Assembly (NCBI GenBank): GCA_944326705.1
Contig: CALVEY010000004.1
Span: forward strand, 34,207-98,206
Reading direction: 5' to 3'
Source of the DNA: an uncultured Mucispirillum sp.
Lineage (GTDB): Bacteria; Chrysiogenota; Deferribacteres; Deferribacterales; Mucispirillaceae
DNA: 64,000 bases
The notes under the pieces were generated by a model. That model was not told the DNA's origin, ran no database searches, and saw only the letters and a program-made list of their open reading frames with translations. Positions 53,671 through 62,104 of the stretch are shown piece after piece. A program made the translations under genes and the position numbers. Numbering within the stretch: position 1 is the first letter of the stretch; every line of letters begins with the position of its first letter.

Positions 53671-54372
53671 TTACTTTTCCATAACTGTTATTGTTACAGC
53701 TCCAAAAACTAGAGATTTAAATGTTATATTTTTAAACCCTGCATCTTCTATCAGCTGCCTGTATTCTTTACGCTTTGGGAAGTGGTAAACTGATTCAGGC
53801 AGATATTTATATGCTTTTTTAGATGAAAATATGCCGCCTATTACTGGCAGTATATACATAAAATAAAGCTTATAGAAAAAGCCTGTAAATGAGTTTTCTG
53901 GTTTTGTAAGCTCTAATATACATACTTTTCCACCAGGCTTAATTACACGGTGGAATTCAGAAAGCCCTTTTAATTTATCAGTAACATTTCTAAATCCGAA
54001 AGCAATAGTTAATCTATCAAAAGAGTTATCTTTATATGGCAGGAAATGGGCATCAGCTGCAGAAAGTGGGCATGAAGGTATTTTTTCTCTGCAGTGGTGC
54101 AGCATATTTATGCTGAAATCACCGCCAAATACATGGCATAAAGGGTGCTGTTTTTTTATTTCTATTATCATATCCCCTGTGCCGCAGGCTAAATCCAGCA
54201 CTTTATGTTTATCTTGAATATCTGCAAGCTGTATAGCTTTCTGACGCCATTTATCATCCATGGCAAAGCTTAATACGCCGTTTAAAAAGTCATATTTATC
54301 TGCAATATTATCAAACATACTTTGTATGTTTTTAGATTTTTCTTCATTTGTTATATTTTCATTATTAGGCAT
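53671..54372 (-). CDS. menG: Demethylmenaquinone methyltransferase
   Basis: The 233-residue UbiE/MenG family protein has MFDNIADKYDFLNGVLSF, VLDLACGTGDMIIEI, FAFGFRN-type IAFGFRNVTD, and VIKPGGKVCILELTKP. It methylates demethylmenaquinone to menaquinone. The start overlaps the upstream PP2C-type gene by 22 bases, so it is the last gene of a signalling operon. That is an unusual place for a quinone gene and may only reflect genome order. It converges with the secreted-protein gene at 53667. Confidence 0.92.
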   Translation of the reverse strand: MPNNENITNEEKSKNIQSMFDNIADKYDFLNGVLSFAMDDKWRQKAIQLADIQDKHKVLDLACGTGDMIIEIKKQHPLCHVFGGDFSINMLHHCREKIPSCPLSAADAHFLPYKDNSFDRLTIAFGFRNVTDKLKGLSEFHRVIKPGGKVCILELTKPENSFTGFFYKLYFMYILPVIGGIFSSKKAYKYLPESVYHFPKRKEYRQLIEDAGFKNITFKSLVFGAVTITVMEK

Positions 54373-55925
54373 GTAAAATCGTCCTTTTGAAGACTTGTAT
54401 CAGTTACAAGCTCTTTATATAAAGATTCTGCTATATCTTTTGATTTTTTCTCAGATAAAGCATTTACTAAGCAAAGCAGGTCATCAAGAGAAGAATATTC
54501 TATTAGACCATCAGTATATACAAATATTATGCTGTCATCTTCTATTTTTATGGATTTTGATTTATAGTCTTCCAGCATAATTCCCATAGGCATATAGTCA
54601 GAAGTCATATACTCTATTTTATTATTTTTTGAAAGAACAGCAGCTGGGTCATGGCCGCATGAAATATATTCAAGCTCTTTAGTATCGCTGTGATATACTC
54701 CAAAAAAACTTGTAATAAATCTGTCACCAAAGTTTTTGGATATTAAAAACTGGTTTAAGCCAGATACTTTTGCAGTAAGCTCATCGGAGGATTTAAAATG
54801 TGACATAAATACACTAAGAACAACTGTTAAAACTGCTGCAGAATACCCTTTACCGCATACATCAGCAACACAGAAAATATAGTCGTTGCCTACCTGCATA
54901 AGGTTTACAAAGTCGCCCCCTGCATTTCTTGCAGGATAGCTTATTCCATATATTTTATCGTTATTATCAATCTGAATTGTGCGTTTAACAAATTTATTTA
55001 AAATATCAGCAGTATGAGCTATCTCTGTTTCTTCTATTTTAAATTTTGTAAGTGCTTCGTGGTTTAATGCATTTTCTGTGGCAATAGATACAATGCTTGA
55101 AACAAGTGATGAAAAATCTTTATCAGGCACTATATCTACCATTATATTAAAAAGAGCAAACCTTAAATCTGATGATTTATCATATATAAAGAAAGTATTT
55201 TTTATATTAAACTTTGAAGAAATAACTTCGTTTTCTACAAATACAGTTTCTTCATTATTCATAAAGTAATCTTTAAGCGGCATATCATATATGGTGATGT
55301 TTTCTATTAAGTCTTCTTCGTTTACGCCTATACCATGAAATTCATTTTTATATATGGCACAGACTGCATCAGCAGAAAAAACATCCATAAAAAATGAAAT
55401 AGACATAGATATAACTTCTTCTATTTCAAGGCACATAAAAATAATACTTGCTCGTTTAATAAAATCTACTTTTTTCTGATAATCTATATATAAATCCATC
55501 TGCCTTTCTTTTGAAAAAAGTTCTACTGAGCGTTTGCCAAAATAAGGTGCTACAAATTTAATTTTTTCTTCTATATCTTCAGGAAGCTGTTCTTCAAAAG
55601 TAATAATATGGGTAACTCTTGAATTATGTGATAAAAATATTGCAGAATCTATATGATAGGTGTCATTGAAGTATGATATATCAAGGTTAATATTTTTTAA
55701 GAATACTTCATCTTCTTTAAATCCAAGCTCATAAATATCAAAAGTTGCATAAATATCTGGATGGATATACTGGCATGGCTCGCAGATATTGCCTGCTACA
55801 TCCCAAATATAATAGCCTTTTAGTGAGCATTGAATAAAAAACTCATTAATCTGCCTGATAAAATCTTCTGTTGTATCAGAAGAAACAATATTTAATAAGT
55901 TTAATATGTTATCCTTAGTTGCCAT
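54351..55925 (-). CDS. PP2C/SpoIIE-type serine phosphatase with N-terminal sensor-like region
   Basis: The 524-residue protein has a C-terminal SpoIIE domain (about 320-524): PARNAGGDFVNL, ADVCGKGYSAAVL, SCGHDPAAVL and DDSIIFVYTDGLIE with the metal-binding Asp residues. The first 300 residues contain no secure motif but have a GAF-like shape. It probably dephosphorylates a regulatory protein in response to a signal. No anti-sigma/anti-anti-sigma pair is beside it, so its target is unknown. It overlaps the HDOD gene by 11 bases and menG by 22. Confidence 0.86.
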   Translation of the reverse strand: MATKDNILNLLNIVSSDTTEDFIRQINEFFIQCSLKGYYIWDVAGNICEPCQYIHPDIYATFDIYELGFKEDEVFLKNINLDISYFNDTYHIDSAIFLSHNSRVTHIITFEEQLPEDIEEKIKFVAPYFGKRSVELFSKERQMDLYIDYQKKVDFIKRASIIFMCLEIEEVISMSISFFMDVFSADAVCAIYKNEFHGIGVNEEDLIENITIYDMPLKDYFMNNEETVFVENEVISSKFNIKNTFFIYDKSSDLRFALFNIMVDIVPDKDFSSLVSSIVSIATENALNHEALTKFKIEETEIAHTADILNKFVKRTIQIDNNDKIYGISYPARNAGGDFVNLMQVGNDYIFCVADVCGKGYSAAVLTVVLSVFMSHFKSSDELTAKVSGLNQFLISKNFGDRFITSFFGVYHSDTKELEYISCGHDPAAVLSKNNKIEYMTSDYMPMGIMLEDYKSKSIKIEDDSIIFVYTDGLIEYSSLDDLLCLVNALSEKKSKDIAESLYKELVTDTSLQKDDFTCLIMKI

Positions 55926-57006
55926 CTGTAGTATCGCTTACAATAGTTTGTATAGAATCTTTTAATGCATCAATATCATGTATTGGATATTCTGCATTAA
56001 GCTGGTAAATGTATTCATCAATATTTTCTTTGTCATGGTCAATACTGTTTGCAGCAGCAACAATTCTGCCGTATAATTCAGGCCCTGCATCATGGTGAGT
56101 TTTAACAGCATCTACAATAGCAGGGGCAACAGACCACTTATTCAAAATAACTGCTGCAATCTCTGCATGGTCACACCCTAGCTGCTCTCTTTCGTCCTGT
56201 ACACATTCTACTTCTTTAACAAGGAAATCTGCCATAATAACTTTGCCTATATCATGCATAAGTCCTGCCATATAAAGAGCGTCACAGTCCTGCTGTAAAT
56301 ATTTGCCAATTTCTGAAGAAATTAATGCTACATTATATGCATGCTGCCACATAGCCTGCCCAGTAGTTTTATACATATTAAATGGTTTTTGGTAATACTG
56401 GTCTAAAGAGATAGCAAGAGCAATATTTTTTACAGAGCTGAACCCTAGAAGCATAGTAGCTCTGTCAATAGAAGCTATCTCTTTGCGTACCCCATAAAAT
56501 GGGGAGTTAACAAGTTTAATTACTTTAGATGATATACCCTGGTCCATTTTAATTTTAGAAGTTACCTGTCCTATTGCTGCCTGAGAAGTATTGCTTGTTA
56601 ATTTTATTAACTCTTGAGCAATAGTTGGCAGAGTAGGTATGTTTTCAGCTTTTGCAATAATTTTAATGCGAAGTGTTTCATAATCTCTTTCATTAACTGC
56701 TGCATCCTGAGTCTGTGAGCGAACAAGTTTAGACATTATAGCATCAGCATTTAATGGTGGAAAAAATATTCCAGAAATTCTGTATTCTTTAATATTAGAT
56801 ATAACAGTTTTATTAGGAGTAGTCAGATAAAAAAATACTGGCACACCAAAATTGCGCTTTGGTATTTTATAAAGCACTTCTAAAGAAGATATTTCAAATA
56901 TTAAAGCATCTTTTGCATCAGCTCCATTTGAAACATTTGCTTTACCATTCAGCAGTTTTTTAAATGTCTGTAATCCGTTTTCACTTCCAATAAAGCGTAT
57001 ATTCAT
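55915..57006 (-). CDS. HDOD domain signalling protein
   Basis: The roughly 363-residue protein has a degenerate receiver-like N-terminus (about 1-110) and an HDOD domain (IPTLPTIAQELIKLTSN, KVIKLVNSPFYGVRKEIASIDRA, LGFSSVKNIALA). An HD-like LMHDIGKVIMADF follows. I start at ATG 57006; an in-frame TTG at 57021 is possible. No good ribosome-binding site supports either. HDOD proteins link stress or chemotactic signals to second-messenger systems. It lies between CheY and the PP2C gene in one operon. Confidence 0.86.
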   Translation of the reverse strand: MNIRFIGSENGLQTFKKLLNGKANVSNGADAKDALIFEISSLEVLYKIPKRNFGVPVFFYLTTPNKTVISNIKEYRISGIFFPPLNADAIMSKLVRSQTQDAAVNERDYETLRIKIIAKAENIPTLPTIAQELIKLTSNTSQAAIGQVTSKIKMDQGISSKVIKLVNSPFYGVRKEIASIDRATMLLGFSSVKNIALAISLDQYYQKPFNMYKTTGQAMWQHAYNVALISSEIGKYLQQDCDALYMAGLMHDIGKVIMADFLVKEVECVQDEREQLGCDHAEIAAVILNKWSVAPAIVDAVKTHHDAGPELYGRIVAAANSIDHDKENIDEYIYQLNAEYPIHDIDALKDSIQTIVSDTTDGN

Positions 57007-57027
57007 AAGTATACCATACAATATAAA

Positions 57028-57387
57028 TTATTTTACAAAATTATCTATTGATTCTACAAGTTCTTTTGGGGAAAAAGGTTTTGTAATATATTTATCTGCA
57101 CCTGAAGCAAGCCCTATCTTAATGTCATCTTCACTTGCATTAGCAGTTAAAAGTATAATAGGCGTTTTAGCAAATTCTGGCAGTTCTCTTATTTTTTTAG
57201 TAGCTTCAATACCAGTCATACCAGGCATCATCACATCTAATACTATTGCATCCGGCTTATTTTCTTTTGCCAGTTCAATAGCGGTTTCGCCATTTCCTGC
57301 TTCTATTATTTCATAACCACATTTAGACATATAAAGAGCAATAACTTTACGCAGTCTAAGTTCATCATCTGCAATTAAGACTTTCAT
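57028..57387 (-). CDS. CheY-like single-domain response regulator
   Basis: The 119-residue protein is a complete receiver: acidic pocket Asp7-Asp8, phospho-acceptor Asp51 in VLDVMMPGMTGIE, Thr in LLTANAS and Lys in YITKPFSPKEL. There is no output domain, so it acts by protein contact. Its start overlaps the upstream kinase-like gene's stop by one base (57387). It probably receives phosphate in this operon's circuit. Confidence 0.93.
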   Translation of the reverse strand: MKVLIADDELRLRKVIALYMSKCGYEIIEAGNGETAIELAKENKPDAIVLDVMMPGMTGIEATKKIRELPEFAKTPIILLTANASEDDIKIGLASGADKYITKPFSPKELVESIDNFVK

Positions 57388-57965
57388 TATGCAAACCTCA
57401 GTGTAAGAGTATCAAGTGTATATGTAAATTCTATATTAAATTCGGCAAAAAACCTTGCAAAGATTTTATATATTTCTGGGTTTTTAGTTTCTGCTGTTTT
57501 TTTAATATATAATACATTATCTATTGAAGAAATAGTTATTTCGGCAGTGCATTTTCTAATTTCTTCGCATAAAATAAGTTCCAGCAGAGTTTTAGCCACA
57601 TAGCTGTTAGTTTCACATGCTTTCATATCTTCAAAGAAGCAGGAAATATTAATATTCTGCTCTTTAATAGTGCTTCTTAAATCTTCTATAACTTTTCCTG
57701 TGATTTTAACAGGGTCAAAAGCTTCTTTATCATTGCGTATAGGTTTACCTAATATATAGTTAAATAATACTTCCATACCTTTATCATATACATCAAGAAA
57801 GTATGATGATTCTACAATCATATCTGCCATACTGTCAGTATCGTCACTAAGACCAAATTTAAAAAGGCTGACAGTAGCTACAACCATAGCAGTAGATGTA
57901 CGCAGGTTGTGAGAAAAATATTCTCTTACAACACTAAGGTCATTTATAAGTGTATCTGAATTCAT
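57387..57965 (-). CDS. Histidine-kinase-like protein with degenerate ATPase part
   Basis: The 192-residue protein has an H-box-like segment EYFSHNLRTSTAMVVATVSLF with His19, as in HisKA dimerisation domains. The C-terminal part shows only the secondary-structure pattern of the HATPase fold. I see no N, G1 or G2 box, so it may not bind ATP. It could be a histidine phosphotransfer protein or a pseudo-kinase. It is the first gene of the operon that includes CheY, HDOD and PP2C. Confidence 0.68.
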   Translation of the reverse strand: MNSDTLINDLSVVREYFSHNLRTSTAMVVATVSLFKFGLSDDTDSMADMIVESSYFLDVYDKGMEVLFNYILGKPIRNDKEAFDPVKITGKVIEDLRSTIKEQNINISCFFEDMKACETNSYVAKTLLELILCEEIRKCTAEITISSIDNVLYIKKTAETKNPEIYKIFARFFAEFNIEFTYTLDTLTLRFA

Positions 57966-58221
57966 AACACCGCCTTATATTATACTTTATTAAACAGCAT
58001 ATAAAATTAATGAAATAAAATCAACTAAAATAATAAAGATATTATTCTTCAAAACAAAATATAAAATTTTTATTTACATCTGTCTGGTAAAATATATATA
58101 TCTGTATAAAATTTTTTTAAATTATAAAATGAAAATGTATTTATCTTATATACTTTTTTATATTTACATATAAAAATTTGTATAGCATACTATATATTAT
58201 TTATCAAATATGAGGTGTATA
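57966..58221. other. Divergent intergenic region between signalling operon and HIT gene
   Basis: About 250 very AT-rich bases between two divergent genes. A TATAAT-like -10 candidate occurs only as part of long A/T runs, so no promoter can be called. The GAGGTG site at 58212-58217 belongs to the HIT gene start. Confidence 0.4.
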
Positions 58222-58638
58222 ATGGAAAGTGATTGCATATTTTGTAAAATTATTGCAGGGGAAATTCCTTCCTGTAAGGTATATGAAGATGATAATTTTC
58301 TAGCATTTATGGATATTAATCCTGCTGTTCGCGGCCATACTCTTGTTATACCAAAGTATCACTGCCGCAACCTGCTTGATACGCCGGATAATGTTGGGGA
58401 AGGTTTTTATCCTGTGCTTAAGAAAGTGGCATTAGCTGTAAAGGCAGCTTTTAATGCAGAAGGAATATATATGTTCCAGCAGAATGAGCCGGCTTCTGGT
58501 CAGGAAGTATTCCATTCCCATGTTCATATTATCCCACGATATAAAAATGATGATTTTGGTAAACATACTCCGCCAAGATTAAAAGTGGAAATTCCAGAAA
58601 TCGCAAAAGACGCAGAAAGTATCAAAAAACATATATAA
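58222..58638 (+). CDS. HIT family nucleotide-binding hydrolase
   Basis: I start this at ATG 58222, because GAGGTG at 58212-58217 lies just before it; an ATG at 58210 overlaps that site. The 138-residue protein has CIFCKIIAGEIPSC at the N-terminus, FMDINPAVRGHTLVIPK and the HSHVHIIPR catalytic histidine triad near residue 98. Members hydrolyse nucleoside-phosphate conjugates such as AMP-lysine or AppppA. A strong terminator follows at 58684. Confidence 0.93.
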   Translation: MESDCIFCKIIAGEIPSCKVYEDDNFLAFMDINPAVRGHTLVIPKYHCRNLLDTPDNVGEGFYPVLKKVALAVKAAFNAEGIYMFQQNEPASGQEVFHSHVHIIPRYKNDDFGKHTPPRLKVEIPEIAKDAESIKKHI

Positions 58639-58683
58639 TTTTACATAAATTATGTGTTTTGCTTAAAATTTATGCAGAAATAC

Positions 58684-58723
58684 AGGCAGATATTGGTATA
58701 GATGAAATATCTGCCTTTTTTTT
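58684..58723 (+). terminator. Rho-independent terminator after the HIT gene
   Basis: AGGCAGATATT at 58684-58694 pairs perfectly with AATATCTGCCT at 58706-58716 around an 11-base loop, followed by eight T (58716-58723). This is a classical intrinsic terminator. Confidence 0.92.
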
Positions 58724-58927
58724 AAGCAATTATAAAATATTGACCAGTTCAATTGAAAAAAAACCGCAAAATAAAACCTAATAAAATAAAGGCTGCTTTT
58801 TGATTTTACAAAATTATTTTTAAAAATTTAATTTTTTTAAATTATTAATAAATAATATTATTTAAAAAATAACTGCTTAAAATTTAAGCAAAAATACAAG
58901 AATTTTAAAAAATGCAAAAATAAGTGG

Positions 58928-58956
58928 TTGACATAATTAAAAATAATGACTATATT
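58928..58956 (+). promoter_or_regulatory. Sigma70-type promoter in the long intergenic region
   Basis: TTGACA at 58928-58933 and TATATT at 58951-58956 have a 17-base spacer. Transcription would start near 58963. The next coding start is at 59329, 365 bases away, leaving room for a leader or a small RNA. Confidence 0.75.
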
Positions 58957-58962
58957 ACACTC

Positions 58963-59160
58963 ATAGAGAATAAGTAGAATAATAATTATATAAGTATATA
59001 AAGTATATTTTAAGTATATAAGTATTATAAATATATAAAGTATAAATAAATTAGAGAGTATTAAATAATAGTAGTAAATACAGTATATATAGTAGTAATT
59101 TTAGTAGTGTTACAAATAGTAGACGGAAAAGAGGGTGCCTTTTGGTATCCTCTTTTCCGT
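58963..59160 (+). ncRNA. Candidate small RNA or structured leader
   Basis: From the promoter at 58928-58956 the transcript would be low-complexity AT (repeats of TAAGTATATAA and of TAGTAGTA). It then reaches a 17-bp hairpin at 59123-59160 (ACGGAAAAGAGGGTGCC, TTTT loop, and its partner with two G-T wobbles). The hairpin is GC-rich for this genome and lacks a T tract, so it is not a usual terminator. It could be the 3' end of a small RNA or a leader element of the lipoprotein gene. Confidence 0.45.
59123..59160 (+). promoter_or_regulatory. Strong 17-bp hairpin with TTTT loop
   Basis: Arm 59123-59139 pairs with arm 59144-59160 over all 17 positions (15 Watson-Crick, 2 G-T wobble). The surrounding sequence has almost no such structure. 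It lies 169 bases before the start of the lipoprotein gene. Confidence 0.75.
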
Positions 59161-59328
59161 ATACTGCCAAATTATTCATATGATTTATTCCTTTTGATTA
59201 TATAGTTTTGATAGCTGCTTATCTTTAAAACATCATCAGGTTATTTTATATGTTGAAAATTTTTATGTATATTAACCAATCTTTTGGGTAGGTTTTTAAT
59301 ATTATCTTAAATTTTTCTGGAGGGTAAT

Positions 59329-61881
59329 ATGTTTTCAAAAAAAATTCAATTAAAGCATTTCCTTGTTTTTGTATTATCGCTGGTGTTCAGCATTTTTGTT
59401 TATGGCTGTTCTGGCTCTGGCTCAAGTTCTAGTGGCGGTGGAGATACTCCCCCTGCAGTCGTTGAAAGTATAAGTATTACAAATGCACCTGAATATTTAG
59501 ATTTTAACACAGAATATCAGCTTAAGACAGATAGGCCTGAATTAAATATTATGTGGGAATCAAGTAATCAAGATTTGCTTGAAATTGATAATAATGGTTT
59601 AATTCGTGCCAAAGATGTTGCTGAAGGTATGGTAGAAATTACAGCAAGTTATGGCGATATAAAAGATGTTGTATCTATTTATGTAAAAGCACCAGAAACT
59701 CCATATACTCCTGTTAGTTCTGTTAATATAGGTGTGCAGGAGTTAAAGTTTGATGTTTTAGCAGGGGAACAGCTTCATATGACAGCAGAAGTTTTGCCAG
59801 AGAATGCTACAAATAAAACTGTTATATGGGAAGTAAGTGATATATCTCTTGCCACCATTGATGAAAATGGCGTTTTAATAGCAAATGGTGAAAATAAAAG
59901 CGGTAAAGTTACTGTTACTGCAAAGGCAGGAAACCAGACTGCCAGTGTGAAAATAACAATAAATCCTCAAGAACAGGTGATACCTGTGCAGGAAGTAATA
60001 ATTACTGGCAGTGCAGAAATAATGAGAGGACAGGAGCCTGTGCAGTTTGTGGCAGAAGTAATTCCAAGTGATGCTACATTTAATGAAGTTACATGGAAAT
60101 CAAGTGATGAATGGGTGGCAGTAGTAGATGAGATAGGAAAAGTTTCTGCAAGTGATAAACCAGGTGCTTATTCTGGCACTGCTGTAATCACAGCAACAGC
60201 AGGTGGAGTATCAGCATCTTTTGAAGTTACAGTTAAAGAAGTGCCTGTAGAACAGGTAAAAATTACAGGTTATGAAAATGTTACTGTTAATGGAAAAACA
60301 ACTCTTGGAATACATGATATACTGCAGCTGCAGGCATCTATTTTACCAGCAGATGCATCATGCCAGGATATACTGTGGACATCTAGTAATATGGAGGTTG
60401 CATTAGTAGATGCTAATGGCAGAGTAAAAAATGGAAATCAAACAGGACCTGTTACTATTACAGCTGCAGCCGTTGATAAATCAAATCAACCTTGCGGAGA
60501 AAAAGCAAGTGTAAGTATTGATGTAGAGTTTGTACCAAACGGCATAGAAATACCAGTATCTGAGATAAAAATTAAAGGTTATGATGAAATGGGTGTTGAA
60601 GGGCAGGTTACTTTTAAAGCAGAGTTTTTCCCAGCTAATGCTACAGATAATAAAGTAACATGGTCATCAAATAATGATACAGCAGTTTCAATAGAGCAGG
60701 ATAGTATAACAGGAGATGCAATTATTACAGCTTTGGCAGAGGCAGAAAATGTTGTAATTACTGCAGCAGCAGGTGGTAAAACTGCAGAATACACTATTAA
60801 AACAATAAGAAAAGTGCTGCTTGGATATGAGCAGGACGAAAATGGTGTATATTTGATATATAACAGACAAGGGTTTTCAAACTGCTTTTATAATATAGAA
60901 AATAAATCATTTAAATTAATGACAGATTTAGATTTCAGAGGTGATGAAACAGAACACGCTGGTGAAATTTTTGATGGCACTTTTGATGGAAACGGTCATA
61001 TAATAAGGGAATATAAAGTAGATCACCGTGCAAGTGTCCATTATGGTTTTGTAAGTGTGCTTGGCGGTACTATTATGAATGTTACATTTGATACTCCTGT
61101 TATAAGGTCACTGGGGATAACACACAGAGAGACTTATACTGGTGTTGTTGCTGGTGAAAACAATGGTACTATTAAAAATGTATCTATTAATAATGCTGCA
61201 GTTGAGTTGCAACAAGTATATGCAGATTTGTCTGCTAATGCTGGTCTGATTACTGGGCAGTCTACAGGAGTAATTGATAACTGCACTGTTGATACAGGAA
61301 GCCTTGTTATAAAATTTGCTACTTCAAAAACTGTGCTTGGCGGTATAACAGGTATTAACAAAGGTAAAATAATCTCATCTGCAGCAAATAATATTAATCT
61401 TACAAACCTTCCTAAATCAGTAGATTACACAACAGCAACTGGCGGTATAGGCGGTATAGCTGGAGTGTTTTCATCTGGTTCTTATGTGAAAGGCTCTTAT
61501 GCTGCTGGGCAGATTACAGCTGATGACTATGCAGGTGGAATTGCTGGTGTTGTGGAGCAGGGTGCAGCTGATGTTTCTGCATCTATTTTTATAGGCGTAG
61601 TAAATTCTACTGGTTCAAATACAGGATTAGATTACGGCAGTTATACATCTATAACAAATGAAGAAGAAGTATATGTAAAAAGTGTGCCAGCAGAAAGTAC
61701 TCCAAAAATAAAAAGCCCTGTTACAAAAATAATAAGAAATAATGAGCAGCTTCAAGATTCTTTAGCTGAGGCATCACAAAATATGAATAACTTGCTTAAA
61801 AAAGATGCAGATATTCATTACCTTTTTAAAGCTGGAGATAACGAATTTGAAGATATTGAATTGATGCCAAAATTAAATTAA
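59329..61881 (+). CDS. Lipoprotein with BIG2-type Ig-like domains and GLUG-like repeats
   Basis: The 850-residue protein starts with a lipoprotein signal (LVFVLSLVFSIFVYGC, lipobox Cys near residue 27), a Ser/Gly-rich linker, then about five BIG2-like domains to residue 490. Each has the pattern of an opening strand, an ILPADA-type turn and a WxSSN strand, for example EVLPENATNKTVIWEVSD. The C-terminal 330 residues contain GLUG-like repeats (TGVVAGENNGTIKNVS, AGLITGQSTGVIDNC, GGITGINKGKI). Such proteins are surface-exposed and adhesin-like. GGAGGG precedes the start. Confidence 0.86.
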   Translation: MFSKKIQLKHFLVFVLSLVFSIFVYGCSGSGSSSSGGGDTPPAVVESISITNAPEYLDFNTEYQLKTDRPELNIMWESSNQDLLEIDNNGLIRAKDVAEGMVEITASYGDIKDVVSIYVKAPETPYTPVSSVNIGVQELKFDVLAGEQLHMTAEVLPENATNKTVIWEVSDISLATIDENGVLIANGENKSGKVTVTAKAGNQTASVKITINPQEQVIPVQEVIITGSAEIMRGQEPVQFVAEVIPSDATFNEVTWKSSDEWVAVVDEIGKVSASDKPGAYSGTAVITATAGGVSASFEVTVKEVPVEQVKITGYENVTVNGKTTLGIHDILQLQASILPADASCQDILWTSSNMEVALVDANGRVKNGNQTGPVTITAAAVDKSNQPCGEKASVSIDVEFVPNGIEIPVSEIKIKGYDEMGVEGQVTFKAEFFPANATDNKVTWSSNNDTAVSIEQDSITGDAIITALAEAENVVITAAAGGKTAEYTIKTIRKVLLGYEQDENGVYLIYNRQGFSNCFYNIENKSFKLMTDLDFRGDETEHAGEIFDGTFDGNGHIIREYKVDHRASVHYGFVSVLGGTIMNVTFDTPVIRSLGITHRETYTGVVAGENNGTIKNVSINNAAVELQQVYADLSANAGLITGQSTGVIDNCTVDTGSLVIKFATSKTVLGGITGINKGKIISSAANNINLTNLPKSVDYTTATGGIGGIAGVFSSGSYVKGSYAAGQITADDYAGGIAGVVEQGAADVSASIFIGVVNSTGSNTGLDYGSYTSITNEEEVYVKSVPAESTPKIKSPVTKIIRNNEQLQDSLAEASQNMNNLLKKDADIHYLFKAGDNEFEDIELMPKLN

Positions 61882-61887
61882 TTAAAT

Positions 61888-61921
61888 AAAAGCAGGTATA
61901 TATTTTATACCTGCTTTTTTT
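61888..61921 (+). terminator. Rho-independent terminator after the lipoprotein gene
   Basis: A 13-bp stem (61888-61900 with 61906-61918, core GCAGGTATA) with a five-base loop, followed by a T tract. It is 6 bases after the stop codon. Classical intrinsic terminator. Confidence 0.9.
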
Positions 61922-62104
61922 ATAAATCAAAAACCTTGTTTTTTTATATAAATTCTTAACTTATTAATATAAAAGTATAATTTTTTAATCCTAAAAAAAT
62001 TTCGCCAAAAATTAAAAAAATCGCTACCAAAATTTAAATTTATATTATATATTGCGAATACTTATGAGGATTTTATAAAATAATTAAATATAATGAAGGG
62101 TAAA

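Noticed and set aside
58973..59110. TAAGTATATAA-type repeats as a CRISPR array or origin iterons
   Set aside because: Units are short, irregular and without unique spacers. No cas or replication gene is near.
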